NCBI GenBank assembly: GCA_965140775.1
Contig: OZ223471.1
Coordinates: forward strand, 1,612,001-1,676,000
Direction of reading: 5' to 3'
Origin: UBA6244 sp965140775
GTDB lineage: Bacteria; Bacteroidota; Bacteroidia; Bacteroidales; F082
DNA length: 64,000 bases
A model generated the notes under the pieces. It did not search any database, was not told the origin of the DNA, and saw nothing but the letters and a program-made list of their open reading frames with translations. Positions 17,306 to 25,829 of this stretch are shown piece by piece. A program made the position numbers and the translations under genes. How positions within the stretch are numbered: the stretch's first letter is position 1; each line of letters starts with the position of its first letter.

Positions 17306-17341
17306 CAAAGATAATGCAAACTTCACAAAATGCAAAGTTTG
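17306..17341 (-). promoter_or_regulatory. higBA promoter with overlapping operator candidate
   Basis: On the minus strand, -7 TATCTTTG (17306-17313) and -33 TTTG (17333-17336) are 19 bases apart. An inverted repeat CAAACTT (17317-17323) / AAGTTTG (17335-17341) and a direct repeat AATGCAAA (17313-17320 and 17329-17336) cover the -33 and spacer. This is where an antitoxin repressor would be expected to bind. Confidence 0.55.
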
Positions 17342-17573
17342 TATCGTCCTTTGAATTGTGATGCTTCTCTATTCTGATTCAATCCGCTGAGAATGAACGT
17401 CTGACTGAAGGGTAGTAGAGTACCCTTTCTCTTGCTAACCCTCGCTTCCTCCATCATTCACCAATATTCTGCGAAAACACAGGGTAAATAAAAATGAAAA
17501 GTTTAAAAAGCATCATATGAGTCGAATCCATGAATCTTGGTTTCTTTACTTATTCTCTTGAATCCCGCCCCAC

Positions 17574-17605
17574 AAAAAAAGCCCAACTTTCGTCGGGCTT
17601 TTTTT
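17574..17605 (-). terminator. Terminator of the M13 peptidase gene
   Basis: On the minus strand the stem reads GCCCGAC-GAAA-GTTGGGC (one G-U pair, GAAA tetraloop; 17581-17598) followed by a T run. The rest of the 17342-17573 stretch holds no feature I recognise. Confidence 0.8.
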
Positions 17606-17624
17606 ATTTATTTCGTTAATCAGG

Positions 17625-19673
17625 CTACCAGATTTTGGCCCTGTTTTCAACGGGTATCCAAAGTTTGTCGGTGGGTTGAATGTCGAAGGCGGCGATAAAG
17701 GTGTCCAGGTTGAAGGTGGGCACGTTCACGCGTGAATCGGCGGGGCTATGCACGTCTTCTTTCAATCGGCGCATTAACTCTTTGTCGCGGATATTGGAGC
17801 GCCATACCTGACCATAACCCAGATAAAAGCGTTGGTCGGAGGTGAAACCGTCCACAGGTTCAGGAATCACGCCGTTGTATGCTTTTTGCAGTGCATCGTA
17901 GGAAATGCTGAGCCCTCCCAGGTCGGCAATGTTTTCGCCCAGGGTCAGTTCGCCATCCACATGCAATGAGTCGAGTTCCACGTAGTTGTTGAAAATTTCT
18001 ACCAGTTTGGCAGTTTTTTCGCTAAAACGTTGGGCGTCTTCTTCTGTCCACCAGTCGTTGAGGTTGCCGTCCTGATCGTATTGACGGCCTTGGTCGTCGA
18101 AACCATGGGTCATTTCGTGACCAATCACCACGCCGATGGCACCATAATTAACGGCATCGTCGGCATCCTTATTAAAGAAAGGAGGTTGCAAAATTCCGGC
18201 GGGGAATACGATTTCGTTGTTGGAAGGATTGTAGTAGGCATTCACGGTTTGTGGTGTCATACCCCATTCTTTTTTGTCAACAGGTTTGCCCACTTTCGAG
18301 ATATTGTAATCAAATTCGAATGCTCTGGAGTTGCGTGCGTTTTGAATATAATTGTCGGGCACGATAGTGAGGGCACTGTAATCGCGCCATTGGTCGGGAT
18401 AACCTACTTTTACGGTGATGGCGTCGAGTTTGTTCAGGGCTTTTACCTTGGTTTCGTCGGTCATCCAATCGAGATTTTTAATTCTTTCGCCGAAAGCCAA
18501 ACGGAGATTTTCCACCAGTTTCACCATGCGTTCTTTGGCTTCGGGTGGGAAATATTTTTCCACGTAAAGCTGACCAATGGCTTCACCCAATCGTCCTGAG
18601 GTTACTGCCAACACCCTTTTCCAACGGGGCTGTAGTTCCTGACGGCCGGAGAGTGTTTTGCCAAAAAATTCAAAGTTTTGGTTAACGAAATCGTCGCTCA
18701 AGTAGTTGGCCGAATTATCCAGCAAATTCCACATCAGGTAGGTTTTCCATTCATCCACCGAGATGTTTTCCATCAGTTGGCTGATGCCGGCGATAAATTC
18801 CACCTGTCCCACATTCACTTCGCCGGGGTTGGGAAGTCCGATTTGTGTGAAGTACATTTTCCAATCGAAATTGGGAGAAAGTTCCTGAATGCCATCCAGT
18901 TCTAGTTTGTTGAAGTTGGCAATGGGATCGCGCAATTCAAGACGGGTTTTGGAATTTCGGGCAATTTCGGTTTCTACCTTCAACACGGTTTCCGCTTCCT
19001 GACGGGCTTTGGTTTCATCATCGCCTTTCAGCATAAACATTTTGGTAAGGTGATCGAGGTATTGTCCTCTCATTTCGGTGGAGCGTTCGTCGTCGCTCAG
19101 GTAATAGCTCACGTCGGGAAGACTTATTCCTCCCTGATAGAAGTTGGCGATTTCCATGCTGCTATTGGATTGGTCGGCACTGGAATACACGTAAAACAGG
19201 GGATATTCACCCTTGCGATGCATGTCGGCGATAAACTTTTGCACTTCTTCAAGGCTGTTGATGGCCTCAATTTCAGCAATTTCATTGGCGATGGCTTTTA
19301 CACCCAGTTCGTTGATGCGAACGGTATCCATTCCACTGTTGTACAGGTCGCGGATTTTCTGACTCACACTTCCGTTTTTGGCATCTTTTTGGGCCGAAAC
19401 CTCTTCAACCAACGATTTTAACTGATCCTGATTGTTTTCGTACAACACGGTAAAAGCGCCGTATTGGCTGTATTCCGGCGGAATTTCGTTGTTTTTCATC
19501 CAGGTGCCATTCACATAGCGGAAGAAGTCGTCTCCGGGTTTTACCGAGGTATCCATGTTGGCTACATCGATTGCCGGTACAATGGTGTCATTTTTCATTT
19601 CAGCGGGGTTGTTGCATGAGGTAACGCTCAGCATCAGTCCGATGGCCAAAGCGTAATAATAAGGTTTTTTCAT
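17625..19673 (-). CDS. M13-family zinc metallopeptidase lipoprotein (neprilysin/PepO-like)
   Basis: 682 residues. Lipoprotein signal peptide with lipobox LSVTSC. The catalytic zinc motif HEMTH lies near residue 519 in VVIGHEMTHGFDDQG, and the third ligand Glu and conserved Asp are in GENIADLGGL about 60 residues later. A conserved NAYYNPSNNEIVFPAGIL substrate-binding block precedes the zinc motif. The family hydrolyses oligopeptides outside the inner membrane. Single gene with its own terminator and a TACCTTTG promoter element about 120 bases upstream. Confidence 0.95.
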   Translation of the reverse strand: MKKPYYYALAIGLMLSVTSCNNPAEMKNDTIVPAIDVANMDTSVKPGDDFFRYVNGTWMKNNEIPPEYSQYGAFTVLYENNQDQLKSLVEEVSAQKDAKNGSVSQKIRDLYNSGMDTVRINELGVKAIANEIAEIEAINSLEEVQKFIADMHRKGEYPLFYVYSSADQSNSSMEIANFYQGGISLPDVSYYLSDDERSTEMRGQYLDHLTKMFMLKGDDETKARQEAETVLKVETEIARNSKTRLELRDPIANFNKLELDGIQELSPNFDWKMYFTQIGLPNPGEVNVGQVEFIAGISQLMENISVDEWKTYLMWNLLDNSANYLSDDFVNQNFEFFGKTLSGRQELQPRWKRVLAVTSGRLGEAIGQLYVEKYFPPEAKERMVKLVENLRLAFGERIKNLDWMTDETKVKALNKLDAITVKVGYPDQWRDYSALTIVPDNYIQNARNSRAFEFDYNISKVGKPVDKKEWGMTPQTVNAYYNPSNNEIVFPAGILQPPFFNKDADDAVNYGAIGVVIGHEMTHGFDDQGRQYDQDGNLNDWWTEEDAQRFSEKTAKLVEIFNNYVELDSLHVDGELTLGENIADLGGLSISYDALQKAYNGVIPEPVDGFTSDQRFYLGYGQVWRSNIRDKELMRRLKEDVHSPADSRVNVPTFNLDTFIAAFDIQPTDKLWIPVENRAKIW

Positions 19674-19795
19674 GATAATTATTTAGTCCATACTATTTTG
19701 TACATCTTTTACAAACCAGAGTAAGTCATGCAAATGACAACCCTCATTGGTAAACAGTTGTACGCGATTGCGATTCTGTCTTTTTATCGACGGGG

Positions 19796-19803
19796 CAAAG
19801 GTA
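19796..19803 (-). promoter_or_regulatory. Promoter -7 element for the M13 peptidase gene
   Basis: Minus-strand TACCTTTG fits TAnnTTTG; it implies a leader of roughly 120 bases. Confidence 0.4.
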
Positions 19804-20234
19804 ATAAACTTGTTTGGCTCCATATTGATTTGAATAGTTAATTGATATAAAAGGCAGGATTGATTAATTTGCCACCCCTCCTCCCTCCCGATTACTATCC
19901 GGGACCTCCCCGAAGGAGAGGAGTGATAATTTATTTGTATTTAATGTGTTATGTTGTATTTTTCAAGGATCGATCGCCTTCCCCCTTGGGGTCATCCCGA
20001 AAGCCTTCGGGAGGGATAGGGGTTTGTCAGGCGGTATCTCAACTTGGGAAAATTCCGAAGGTTTTCAGGAGGACAGGGTTTCTTTGTGCGGAGCAAATAG
20101 TTCTGTTCGGTCATCAAATTATATTTTGTTGGTACGAAAATGTTAGCCCATCATAAAGGATCAAACACCTAAAACGATTTGGATCCGCTTGTTTATTAAT
20201 TATAAATAGCACTAAAATTCTGAATTATTGTTAG
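19804..20234. other. Gene-free gap with degenerate inverted repeats
   Basis: No convincing gene. Short inverted repeats of the TCCCGAA/TTCGGGA kind are visible (arms 19995-20001 and 20006-20012), and a related imperfect copy near 19887-19907 (CCCG...CGGG). They look like common degenerate intergenic repeats of this phylum. Confidence 0.4.
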
Positions 20235-20271
20235 TTGCTTTATGAAACATATGGATTAAAGTATATTTTTG
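20235..20271 (+). promoter_or_regulatory. Promoter for the START-domain gene
   Basis: -7 TATTTTTG at 20264-20271 with a possible -33 TTG at 20235-20237, 26 bases earlier. Position argues that translation starts after 20271, not at the upstream TTG at 20235. Confidence 0.4.
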
Positions 20272-20288
20272 CCACAAAAGAGAAAAGT

Positions 20289-20984
20289 TTGAGGTGGTTT
20301 AATTGTCCGTGGGCAGTCTTCAGTAAAAAATTCATTGTTGTTTCGTGTGCAATTATTTTGGTTTTTCCTGGCATTGCCTTTGGTCAGGAAGTGCCCAAAT
20401 GGAAAGAAGTGCGCGACAATGATGGCATCAAGGCCTATGTGATGAAGCTGCCGGATGTGGCCATGAAAAAAGTAAAAGTAGAAACGGTGGTAAAATCGAG
20501 TTTGTCCTCTTTGGTGGCTTTGATGACCGATGCCCCACGCAATCCTGACTGGGTGTATGCCAACATGTATGCCACTATTCTCGAAAAAAGTGATGGTTTT
20601 AATTGGGTCTATTACGGACAAAGCGATGCCCCCTGGCCGGTAAACGACAGGGATGTGATTACCCGTGTACATATGTCGCAGAATCCGGTAACCAAAGAAA
20701 TCCAGTTTGTGTCCATTGGTGAGCCCGATTATAAACCTGAAGAGGAAGACTTTGTGCGCATTCCCATGTTGCATGCCATATGGAGGTTTACACCCTTGGG
20801 TGAAGGAAAAGTTCGGGTTGCTTTTGAGTTACAGCTTGATTTGGGCGGAAATATTCCCGCATGGGTCATCAATTTGGCCGTTACCAAGGGCCCATACAAT
20901 TCATTGAAAAATTTTGTCGCGCTGGCGGCAGAAGAGCCCTATTCGAGTGCTCGTCTGGATTATATTCGTGAGCCACAATGGTAA
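20289..20984 (+). CDS. Exported START-domain (lipid-binding) protein
   Basis: About 231 residues. No in-frame ATG precedes the domain; TTG at 20289 is chosen because a -7 element lies just upstream (TTG at 20235 is the alternative). A hydrophobic signal segment (KKFIVVSCAIILVFPGIAFGQ) is followed by a START domain: WKEVRDNDGIKAYVMKLP, then DAPRNPDWVYANMYATIL and DAPWPVNDRDVITRVHM, which is the family's signature region. START domains hold a lipid in a helix-grip pocket. The gene is convergent to dnaX, with one base between stops. Ligand unknown. Confidence 0.82.
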   Translation: MRWFNCPWAVFSKKFIVVSCAIILVFPGIAFGQEVPKWKEVRDNDGIKAYVMKLPDVAMKKVKVETVVKSSLSSLVALMTDAPRNPDWVYANMYATILEKSDGFNWVYYGQSDAPWPVNDRDVITRVHMSQNPVTKEIQFVSIGEPDYKPEEEDFVRIPMLHAIWRFTPLGEGKVRVAFELQLDLGGNIPAWVINLAVTKGPYNSLKNFVALAAEEPYSSARLDYIREPQW

Positions 20985-20985
20985 G

Positions 20986-22827
20986 TTAATAACCTATTTC
21001 CAAATTCAATTGGTCTTTAAGTTTTTTTACGTTGGGGTATTTTTCCATCAACAATTCCAGTTTATCCCGATCGGAATAGGCTTTTTTGGGCTCTGTTTTG
21101 TCGGGCAAAATGGGATGCAGGGTGATTTGGTTGTTCTTCAATTCATTTTTCAGAAATTCCAACAATAAATTTACTGCCAATAAATCTTGTGAAATAAGCA
21201 GAGAGTCAACCTTGTAGGTGATCTGTCTGTTTTCTCCCAGACTCGGGGTGTATTTGGCCAAGGCGTTGGCAAAACTGGGGGAGGTTTCTTCGTAAGATTT
21301 GCAAAAGTTCTGCCAGGCTGTTTCCAGTTGTTCCTGGGTAAACGGATTGTCGATAACCGGCACTTCCGCAGTTGAATCCTCTTCGCTTTTTTCTTTCATG
21401 TTGCGAAGGGTTTTCGAAATGGAAATACTTCTGATTCCTTTACCGGTTCCCTGAGTTTCGGCCCGTGTGGTTTCGCTTAAGTTGCTCTTTTTTAAGGAAG
21501 GTGTAGGTGTGGATGGAGTATTTTTAGGTTCTTCGGGTGGGGTAGGTACAGGTTGTGGTGGCGCTGCAGGCTGGGTAGTTTCGCTTGAGGTAGGCGATGG
21601 CGAGGCCATAGGACTCTCTTTTTTTACCTTAGGTTGTGCAGGTTGATAGGTGTGGTTTGTTTTGGATTCGGCTACTGTGCTGGAAACCGACTTGGTTGGT
21701 GCAGGCATGGCTTTGGCCACGGTGTCAGGATTTTTGTTCATCAACGCAGCCAGCGACATCATGGCAATTTCCACATGCAAGCGTTTGTTGTTGCTGGCCT
21801 TGTACTTAATGTCGTATTGGTTGCAAATGTCCAAGGCTTTGAACAGAAAATCCGGCGAGCAATGTTCGGCCTGTTGGGCATAGCGCTGCTTAAGTTGATC
21901 GCTGGCGTGCATTAACTGAATGGTTTCGGGGTTTTTTATCACCAACAGTTTGCGAAGGTGATCGCCCAGCCCCAGGATAAAATGTTGACCATCAAACCCG
22001 TTTTCGATTACTTCGTTGAAAAGCATGAGTAGCGACGGGATGTCATGGCGAAGGATGTTCTCAGTAACCCTGAAATAGTATTCGTAGTCGAGGATGTTCA
22101 GGTTTTCGATTACACTCTTGTAGGTAAGCGTATTTCCGCTGAAGCTAACGATTTGATCGAAGGTGGACAAGGCATCCCGAAGGGCGCCGTCGGCCTTCTG
22201 GGCGATGATGTGCAGTGCTTCGGGTTCTGTTTCAATGTGCTCATTTTTAGCCACATAATCCAGATAGTGAGCGATGTCTTCCACCATTATTCTGCGAAAA
22301 TCGAATATCTGACAGCGCGACAGGATGGTGGGTATAATTTTGTGTTTTTCGGTGGTAGCCAGGATAAATTTAGCGTAAGCGGGAGGTTCTTCCAGGGTTT
22401 TTAAAAAGGCATTGAAGGCAGCTTGCGACAACATGTGAACCTCATCGATAATATACACCTTATACTTGCCCACCTGGGGTGGGATGCGCACTTGTTCCAC
22501 AAGACTGCGGATGTCGTCCACCGAGTTGTTGGAAGCAGCATCCAGCTCGTGAATGTTGAACGAAGAGCTGGAATTGAACGAACGACACGACTCGCATTGG
22601 TCGCACGGCTCAAGTTGATCGTTCAGGTTGGTACAGTTGATGGTTTTGGCCAAAATACGTGCACAGGTGGTTTTGCCCACTCCCCTGGGGCCTGTAAACA
22701 AAAAAGCTTGCGCTAAATGGTTGTTTTTGATGGCATTCTGAAGGGTAGAGGTAATCGACTGTTGCCCCACTACTTGTCTGAAAGTAGCCGGTCGGTATTT
22801 GCGAGCCGAAACGATGAAGTTGTCCAT
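20986..22827 (-). CDS. dnaX: DNA polymerase III subunit gamma/tau
   Basis: 613-residue clamp-loader ATPase of the replisome. Walker A GPRGVGKT at 46-53; a zinc knuckle from C65, C75, C78 and C81; Walker B IIDEVHML and sensor region ILATTEKHKIIPTILSRCQ. After about residue 370 there is a low-complexity Pro/Thr/Ser-rich linker and then a C-terminal domain that, in tau, contacts polymerase alpha and the helicase. I did not see a slippery sequence with hairpin to make a separate gamma. A TATTTTTG element lies 20 bases upstream. Confidence 0.95.
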   Translation of the reverse strand: MDNFIVSARKYRPATFRQVVGQQSITSTLQNAIKNNHLAQAFLFTGPRGVGKTTCARILAKTINCTNLNDQLEPCDQCESCRSFNSSSSFNIHELDAASNNSVDDIRSLVEQVRIPPQVGKYKVYIIDEVHMLSQAAFNAFLKTLEEPPAYAKFILATTEKHKIIPTILSRCQIFDFRRIMVEDIAHYLDYVAKNEHIETEPEALHIIAQKADGALRDALSTFDQIVSFSGNTLTYKSVIENLNILDYEYYFRVTENILRHDIPSLLMLFNEVIENGFDGQHFILGLGDHLRKLLVIKNPETIQLMHASDQLKQRYAQQAEHCSPDFLFKALDICNQYDIKYKASNNKRLHVEIAMMSLAALMNKNPDTVAKAMPAPTKSVSSTVAESKTNHTYQPAQPKVKKESPMASPSPTSSETTQPAAPPQPVPTPPEEPKNTPSTPTPSLKKSNLSETTRAETQGTGKGIRSISISKTLRNMKEKSEEDSTAEVPVIDNPFTQEQLETAWQNFCKSYEETSPSFANALAKYTPSLGENRQITYKVDSLLISQDLLAVNLLLEFLKNELKNNQITLHPILPDKTEPKKAYSDRDKLELLMEKYPNVKKLKDQLNLEIGY

Positions 22828-22846
22828 AAGCTGAAAAATAGGACTT

Positions 22847-22854
22847 CAAAAATA
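22847..22854 (-). promoter_or_regulatory. Promoter -7 element for dnaX
   Basis: Minus-strand TATTTTTG, 20 bases upstream of the ATG. Confidence 0.45.
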
Positions 22855-23159
22855 CTATTTTTTTTGGCGGAAGGAGGACAGTTTTTCAATGCCCAAGACA
22901 ACTTTTGGTAAAAAATTGAATATCACAAGTGTGCCGACTCTTGAATGCCTAACCCCGAACCCCGGTTTTGGAAGGAAGAAGGAGCTGGGTACCCGAGGAT
23001 TACCGCAACGCATCATGCATCTTCATGCACCAAAGACGGGCAGGATGTTTACCGACAATCGCGATTCAGCGCCATCATCAACACGCCCTTGCACCCACTA
23101 TTCACCAACCGGGTTTTTCAGTGAGATTGGGTTTTCTTTGTGCAACAAATTGTTGTCAC
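22855..23159. other. Gene-free gap, GC-richer block, no feature recognised
   Basis: Between the dnaX and porin promoters lies about 300 bases without a credible gene. The part from about 22940 to 23120 looks more GC-rich than its surroundings and is open in two plus-strand frames, but the conceptual peptides are His/Arg/Cys-rich and resemble no family. It may be a repeat or gene remnant. Confidence 0.35.
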
Positions 23160-23192
23160 TTGTCAATGGCGTCAAATCATTGTTTATTTTTG
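23160..23192 (+). promoter_or_regulatory. Promoter for the porin gene
   Basis: -33 TTG at 23160-23162, 22-base gap, -7 TATTTTTG at 23185-23192; ATG at 23217. This places the start after the long open upstream extension. Confidence 0.5.
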
Positions 23193-23216
23193 ATTGGTCA
23201 TCAAATCCAATTGTCG

Positions 23217-24386
23217 ATGTTTTACTATCAGAGGTGCTTAATTTTTATTGTGGTTTTATTTTTTGGCAGTTTCCCCATCTTTTCGCAAGATATTCAAAAT
23301 GCTGTTCCCGACACCACCAATTTGATGAATGATTCACTTAATAGGCATCAAAAACTTACTGATTTTGTGGATGCTTACGGAAGTTATCGAATTGGTTTTG
23401 GTTGTAATAACCAAGGTCAGATCGGTATGAGTGACAATGCATCTCGTTTTGGGATTTTTGGGGTGTTACCTGTTTCGGAGTCCATTGGTTTACATATGTT
23501 TGCGCAAGTCGAGCTGGGATTAAACCTGGTGGATCGCGACAAGGTTTTTGTCATTCGTTCCGATCCCGGTTATCAGCTCGGGGAAGCCGACAACACCCTC
23601 TATTCCCGGCTTGGAGTTCTGGGACTGGAAGTCAAGGACTTTTCCTTTAGCATTGGTAAGCAGTGGTCGGCATATTACGATGTGGCAGCATTTACCGACA
23701 GGTTTTTTGCGTTTGGAGGTGAAGCTTCAGGAGCGTTTAATTTGGGAGGTGACGGAGGGATATCCGGAACCGGTCGCGCCAACCGGCTCTTCCTGATACG
23801 TGCTCAACGGGGTAACTGGAAGTTGGCACTTCAGGCTCAGGCCCGATATATTGGTGAGGAGAATATTGCCTTTGCCGATACGTGGGGTGGTTCGTTGAGG
23901 TATTTACCTGACAAAGGCCTGCAAGTAGGTGTGTCGTTCAATATTGTTCGCGACGGTTTGGATCATCCTGCTTTCAATCAACCTAAAAAGGGCGATAAAG
24001 CCTTGTTGGGATCGGTGGCCTGGGTGGATCCAAAATTCCGCGTGGCGGTGCTTGCCGGTCGTTATCTTCAGCACGAACGTATGGTTATCAACGACTCTAC
24101 CTTTTTGTTTTATGATGCCTACGGGGTTGAGCTCTTTGCCTCCTTTTCCCCCGGAACCTCAGGAAAATGGCGGCTGGCTACCGGTTTTAATTATATGCAA
24201 CCGGACAAAAATATGGGGGTGGATGAGTACCGATTGCTCTACTTTCTGCTCGAAGCAAGCTACGGTTTTGCCCATCAGAGCTACATTTTTTCGGCCATAA
24301 AATTGGATTTGAATCGTGATTTGGATGGCAATACCTCCCGAATGGATATTTTTGCCGTTGGTTTCAGGTTCTCATTCGGCTATTGA
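23217..24386 (+). CDS. Outer-membrane porin-like beta-barrel protein
   Basis: 388 residues. Signal peptide (MFYYQRCLIFIVVLFFG, cleavage near FSQD). The mature part is a run of amphipathic strands: GSYRIGFGCNNQGQIGMSDN, then a ELGLNLVDRD strand, LGVLGLEVKDFSFSIGKQWSAYYD, ending in VGFRFSFGY with the terminal aromatic residue used by the BAM complex. This resembles Gram-negative general porins (Porin_4 type). Probable role is diffusion of small solutes. Start chosen at 23217 because the upstream frame is not protein-like and contains the promoter. Confidence 0.75.
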   Translation: MFYYQRCLIFIVVLFFGSFPIFSQDIQNAVPDTTNLMNDSLNRHQKLTDFVDAYGSYRIGFGCNNQGQIGMSDNASRFGIFGVLPVSESIGLHMFAQVELGLNLVDRDKVFVIRSDPGYQLGEADNTLYSRLGVLGLEVKDFSFSIGKQWSAYYDVAAFTDRFFAFGGEASGAFNLGGDGGISGTGRANRLFLIRAQRGNWKLALQAQARYIGEENIAFADTWGGSLRYLPDKGLQVGVSFNIVRDGLDHPAFNQPKKGDKALLGSVAWVDPKFRVAVLAGRYLQHERMVINDSTFLFYDAYGVELFASFSPGTSGKWRLATGFNYMQPDKNMGVDEYRLLYFLLEASYGFAHQSYIFSAIKLDLNRDLDGNTSRMDIFAVGFRFSFGY

Positions 24387-24461
24387 AAACATATCGGTGT
24401 GCGCTAGGCCAAAAGAATTGCGCTGTTTTGTGTAGTTACAGGTTAGAATCATTTTTTTAAT

Positions 24462-24469
24462 TACTTTTG
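24462..24469 (+). promoter_or_regulatory. Promoter -7 element, close to the next start codon
   Basis: TACTTTTG fits TAnnTTTG but ends only five bases before the 24475 ATG, implying a very short leader or a downstream start (TTG at 24484). Confidence 0.4.
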
Positions 24470-24474
24470 AATGG

Positions 24475-25788
24475 ATGGAAAGTTTGCTCGTATATGTGCC
24501 CAAAAAAACCAGTCGTGTACGTTATGTATTTAGATTGGTGTTTAAGGAATTGTTGAAAATTCCGTGTACAATTATTTCTGATTTGGATGCCTTTCAATCG
24601 GCTGATGGACCCAAATTGGTGTATGCCGCAAAGCCCTGGTCGGATGATTTATTTTTCAAATCGTCGGGCTTGCTGTTTGAGAGAGGGGTAAATGCGGTTC
24701 ATCTCGACCCGTTTGATTATAAGGGCAATAAGGCTTTGTTTCCGGTGTCGGGAGAGGAGTCTGCTTTACCTTTCGATGTTTTTTCGGCCATATTTTATTT
24801 GGTTTCGCGTTATGAAGAATACCAACCCTTTGTCCCCGATCAACACGGGCGATTTACGGCCCACCTGAGCATCAGTACCAAATTGGGTTTTCTTCAAAAG
24901 CCTATGGTAAATATCTGGACATTAATGATTAAAGATATTATTCTCCAAAGGTATCCTGATTTTCAGTTTCCCGAAAGGTATTACCGATTTGTACCTACTT
25001 ACGATATCGACAGCGCTTTTGCCTATCGCCAGAAGGGAATCGTACGAGCAACGGGGGGGTATTTGATGGCACTGAAAAACTTCGACTGGCTTGATATCTG
25101 GCAACGCACACATGTGCTTTTTGGCAGGGCAAAAGACCCCTTCGATAATTATGATTTACAGATCGAATACCAGAAAAAATACCAACTAAAACCCATTTAT
25201 TTCTTTCTGTTCGGGCATTATGGCCAGTACGATAAAAATATCAATACACGTAACCGCACTTTTCGGTTTTTAATTAAAAGAATGTTGGATTATGCCCGCA
25301 TCGGCATTCATCCTTCGTACAATACGTCAGAATATCCTGAGTTGCTTCATCAGGAAATTACCGGACTTGAAAAGGTAGTGAACAAGGACATTACCCTGAG
25401 CAGACAGCATTTTTTGCGGTTGATGTTGCCACATACCTACCGGAATTTAATCGATAACGACATTACCGACGACTATAGCATGGGTTATGCTGCCCTGCCG
25501 GGTTTTCGGGCAGGTATCTGCGATTCATATAATTTTTACGACCTCGACATGGAGGTGGAAACCAAGTTGCGAATTCATCCCTTTATGGTGATGGATGGTA
25601 CCTTGCGCGATTATATGCAGCTTTCGCCCGCCGATGCTAAAATTCAAATTGCGGCCCTAATCGCCGAGGTCCGAAAGGTGAATGGTACGTTTGTTTCGCT
25701 CTGGCACAATGAACCTTTGAGCGATCAAAAACGATGGAAAGGATGGCGCGAGGTATATGAATTCCTTATCAAAGAGGCGCTTCCTTAG
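24475..25788 (+). CDS. DUF7033 / polysaccharide deacetylase-like protein
   Basis: 437 residues, no signal peptide. The N-terminal YVPKKTSRVRYVFRLVFKELL matches the DUF7033 type; the second half looks like an NodB/polysaccharide deacetylase-type barrel with FVPTYDIDSAFAY, where the paired Asp would bind metal, YFFLFGHYGQYD, IGIHPSYNTS and a final VSLWHNEPLSD. It is followed 41 bases later by a GNAT/FemAB-like gene, and the pair probably modifies surface glycans or lipids. Start may be ATG at 24475 or TTG at 24484, the latter fitting both the family start and the promoter position. Confidence 0.72.
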   Translation: MESLLVYVPKKTSRVRYVFRLVFKELLKIPCTIISDLDAFQSADGPKLVYAAKPWSDDLFFKSSGLLFERGVNAVHLDPFDYKGNKALFPVSGEESALPFDVFSAIFYLVSRYEEYQPFVPDQHGRFTAHLSISTKLGFLQKPMVNIWTLMIKDIILQRYPDFQFPERYYRFVPTYDIDSAFAYRQKGIVRATGGYLMALKNFDWLDIWQRTHVLFGRAKDPFDNYDLQIEYQKKYQLKPIYFFLFGHYGQYDKNINTRNRTFRFLIKRMLDYARIGIHPSYNTSEYPELLHQEITGLEKVVNKDITLSRQHFLRLMLPHTYRNLIDNDITDDYSMGYAALPGFRAGICDSYNFYDLDMEVETKLRIHPFMVMDGTLRDYMQLSPADAKIQIAALIAEVRKVNGTFVSLWHNEPLSDQKRWKGWREVYEFLIKEALP

Positions 25789-25829
25789 TCAACCGCATGG
25801 TGCGTGTTCATGCATAAAAATTAATTGTC

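Noticed and set aside
19860..20156. Open frames of 66-98 codons in the gap upstream of the START gene
   Set aside because: Proline- and arginine-rich translations across degenerate inverted repeats, no family resemblance, no promoter or start context.
20986..22827. Programmed frameshift in dnaX to make gamma
   Set aside because: I found no run of A6 or more with a downstream stem in the expected region.
22968..23216. Long N-terminal extension of the porin frame to 22968
   Set aside because: The extension is rich in His, Arg and Cys, lacks protein-like character, and contains a -33/-7 promoter. The ATG at 23217 starts a clean signal peptide.
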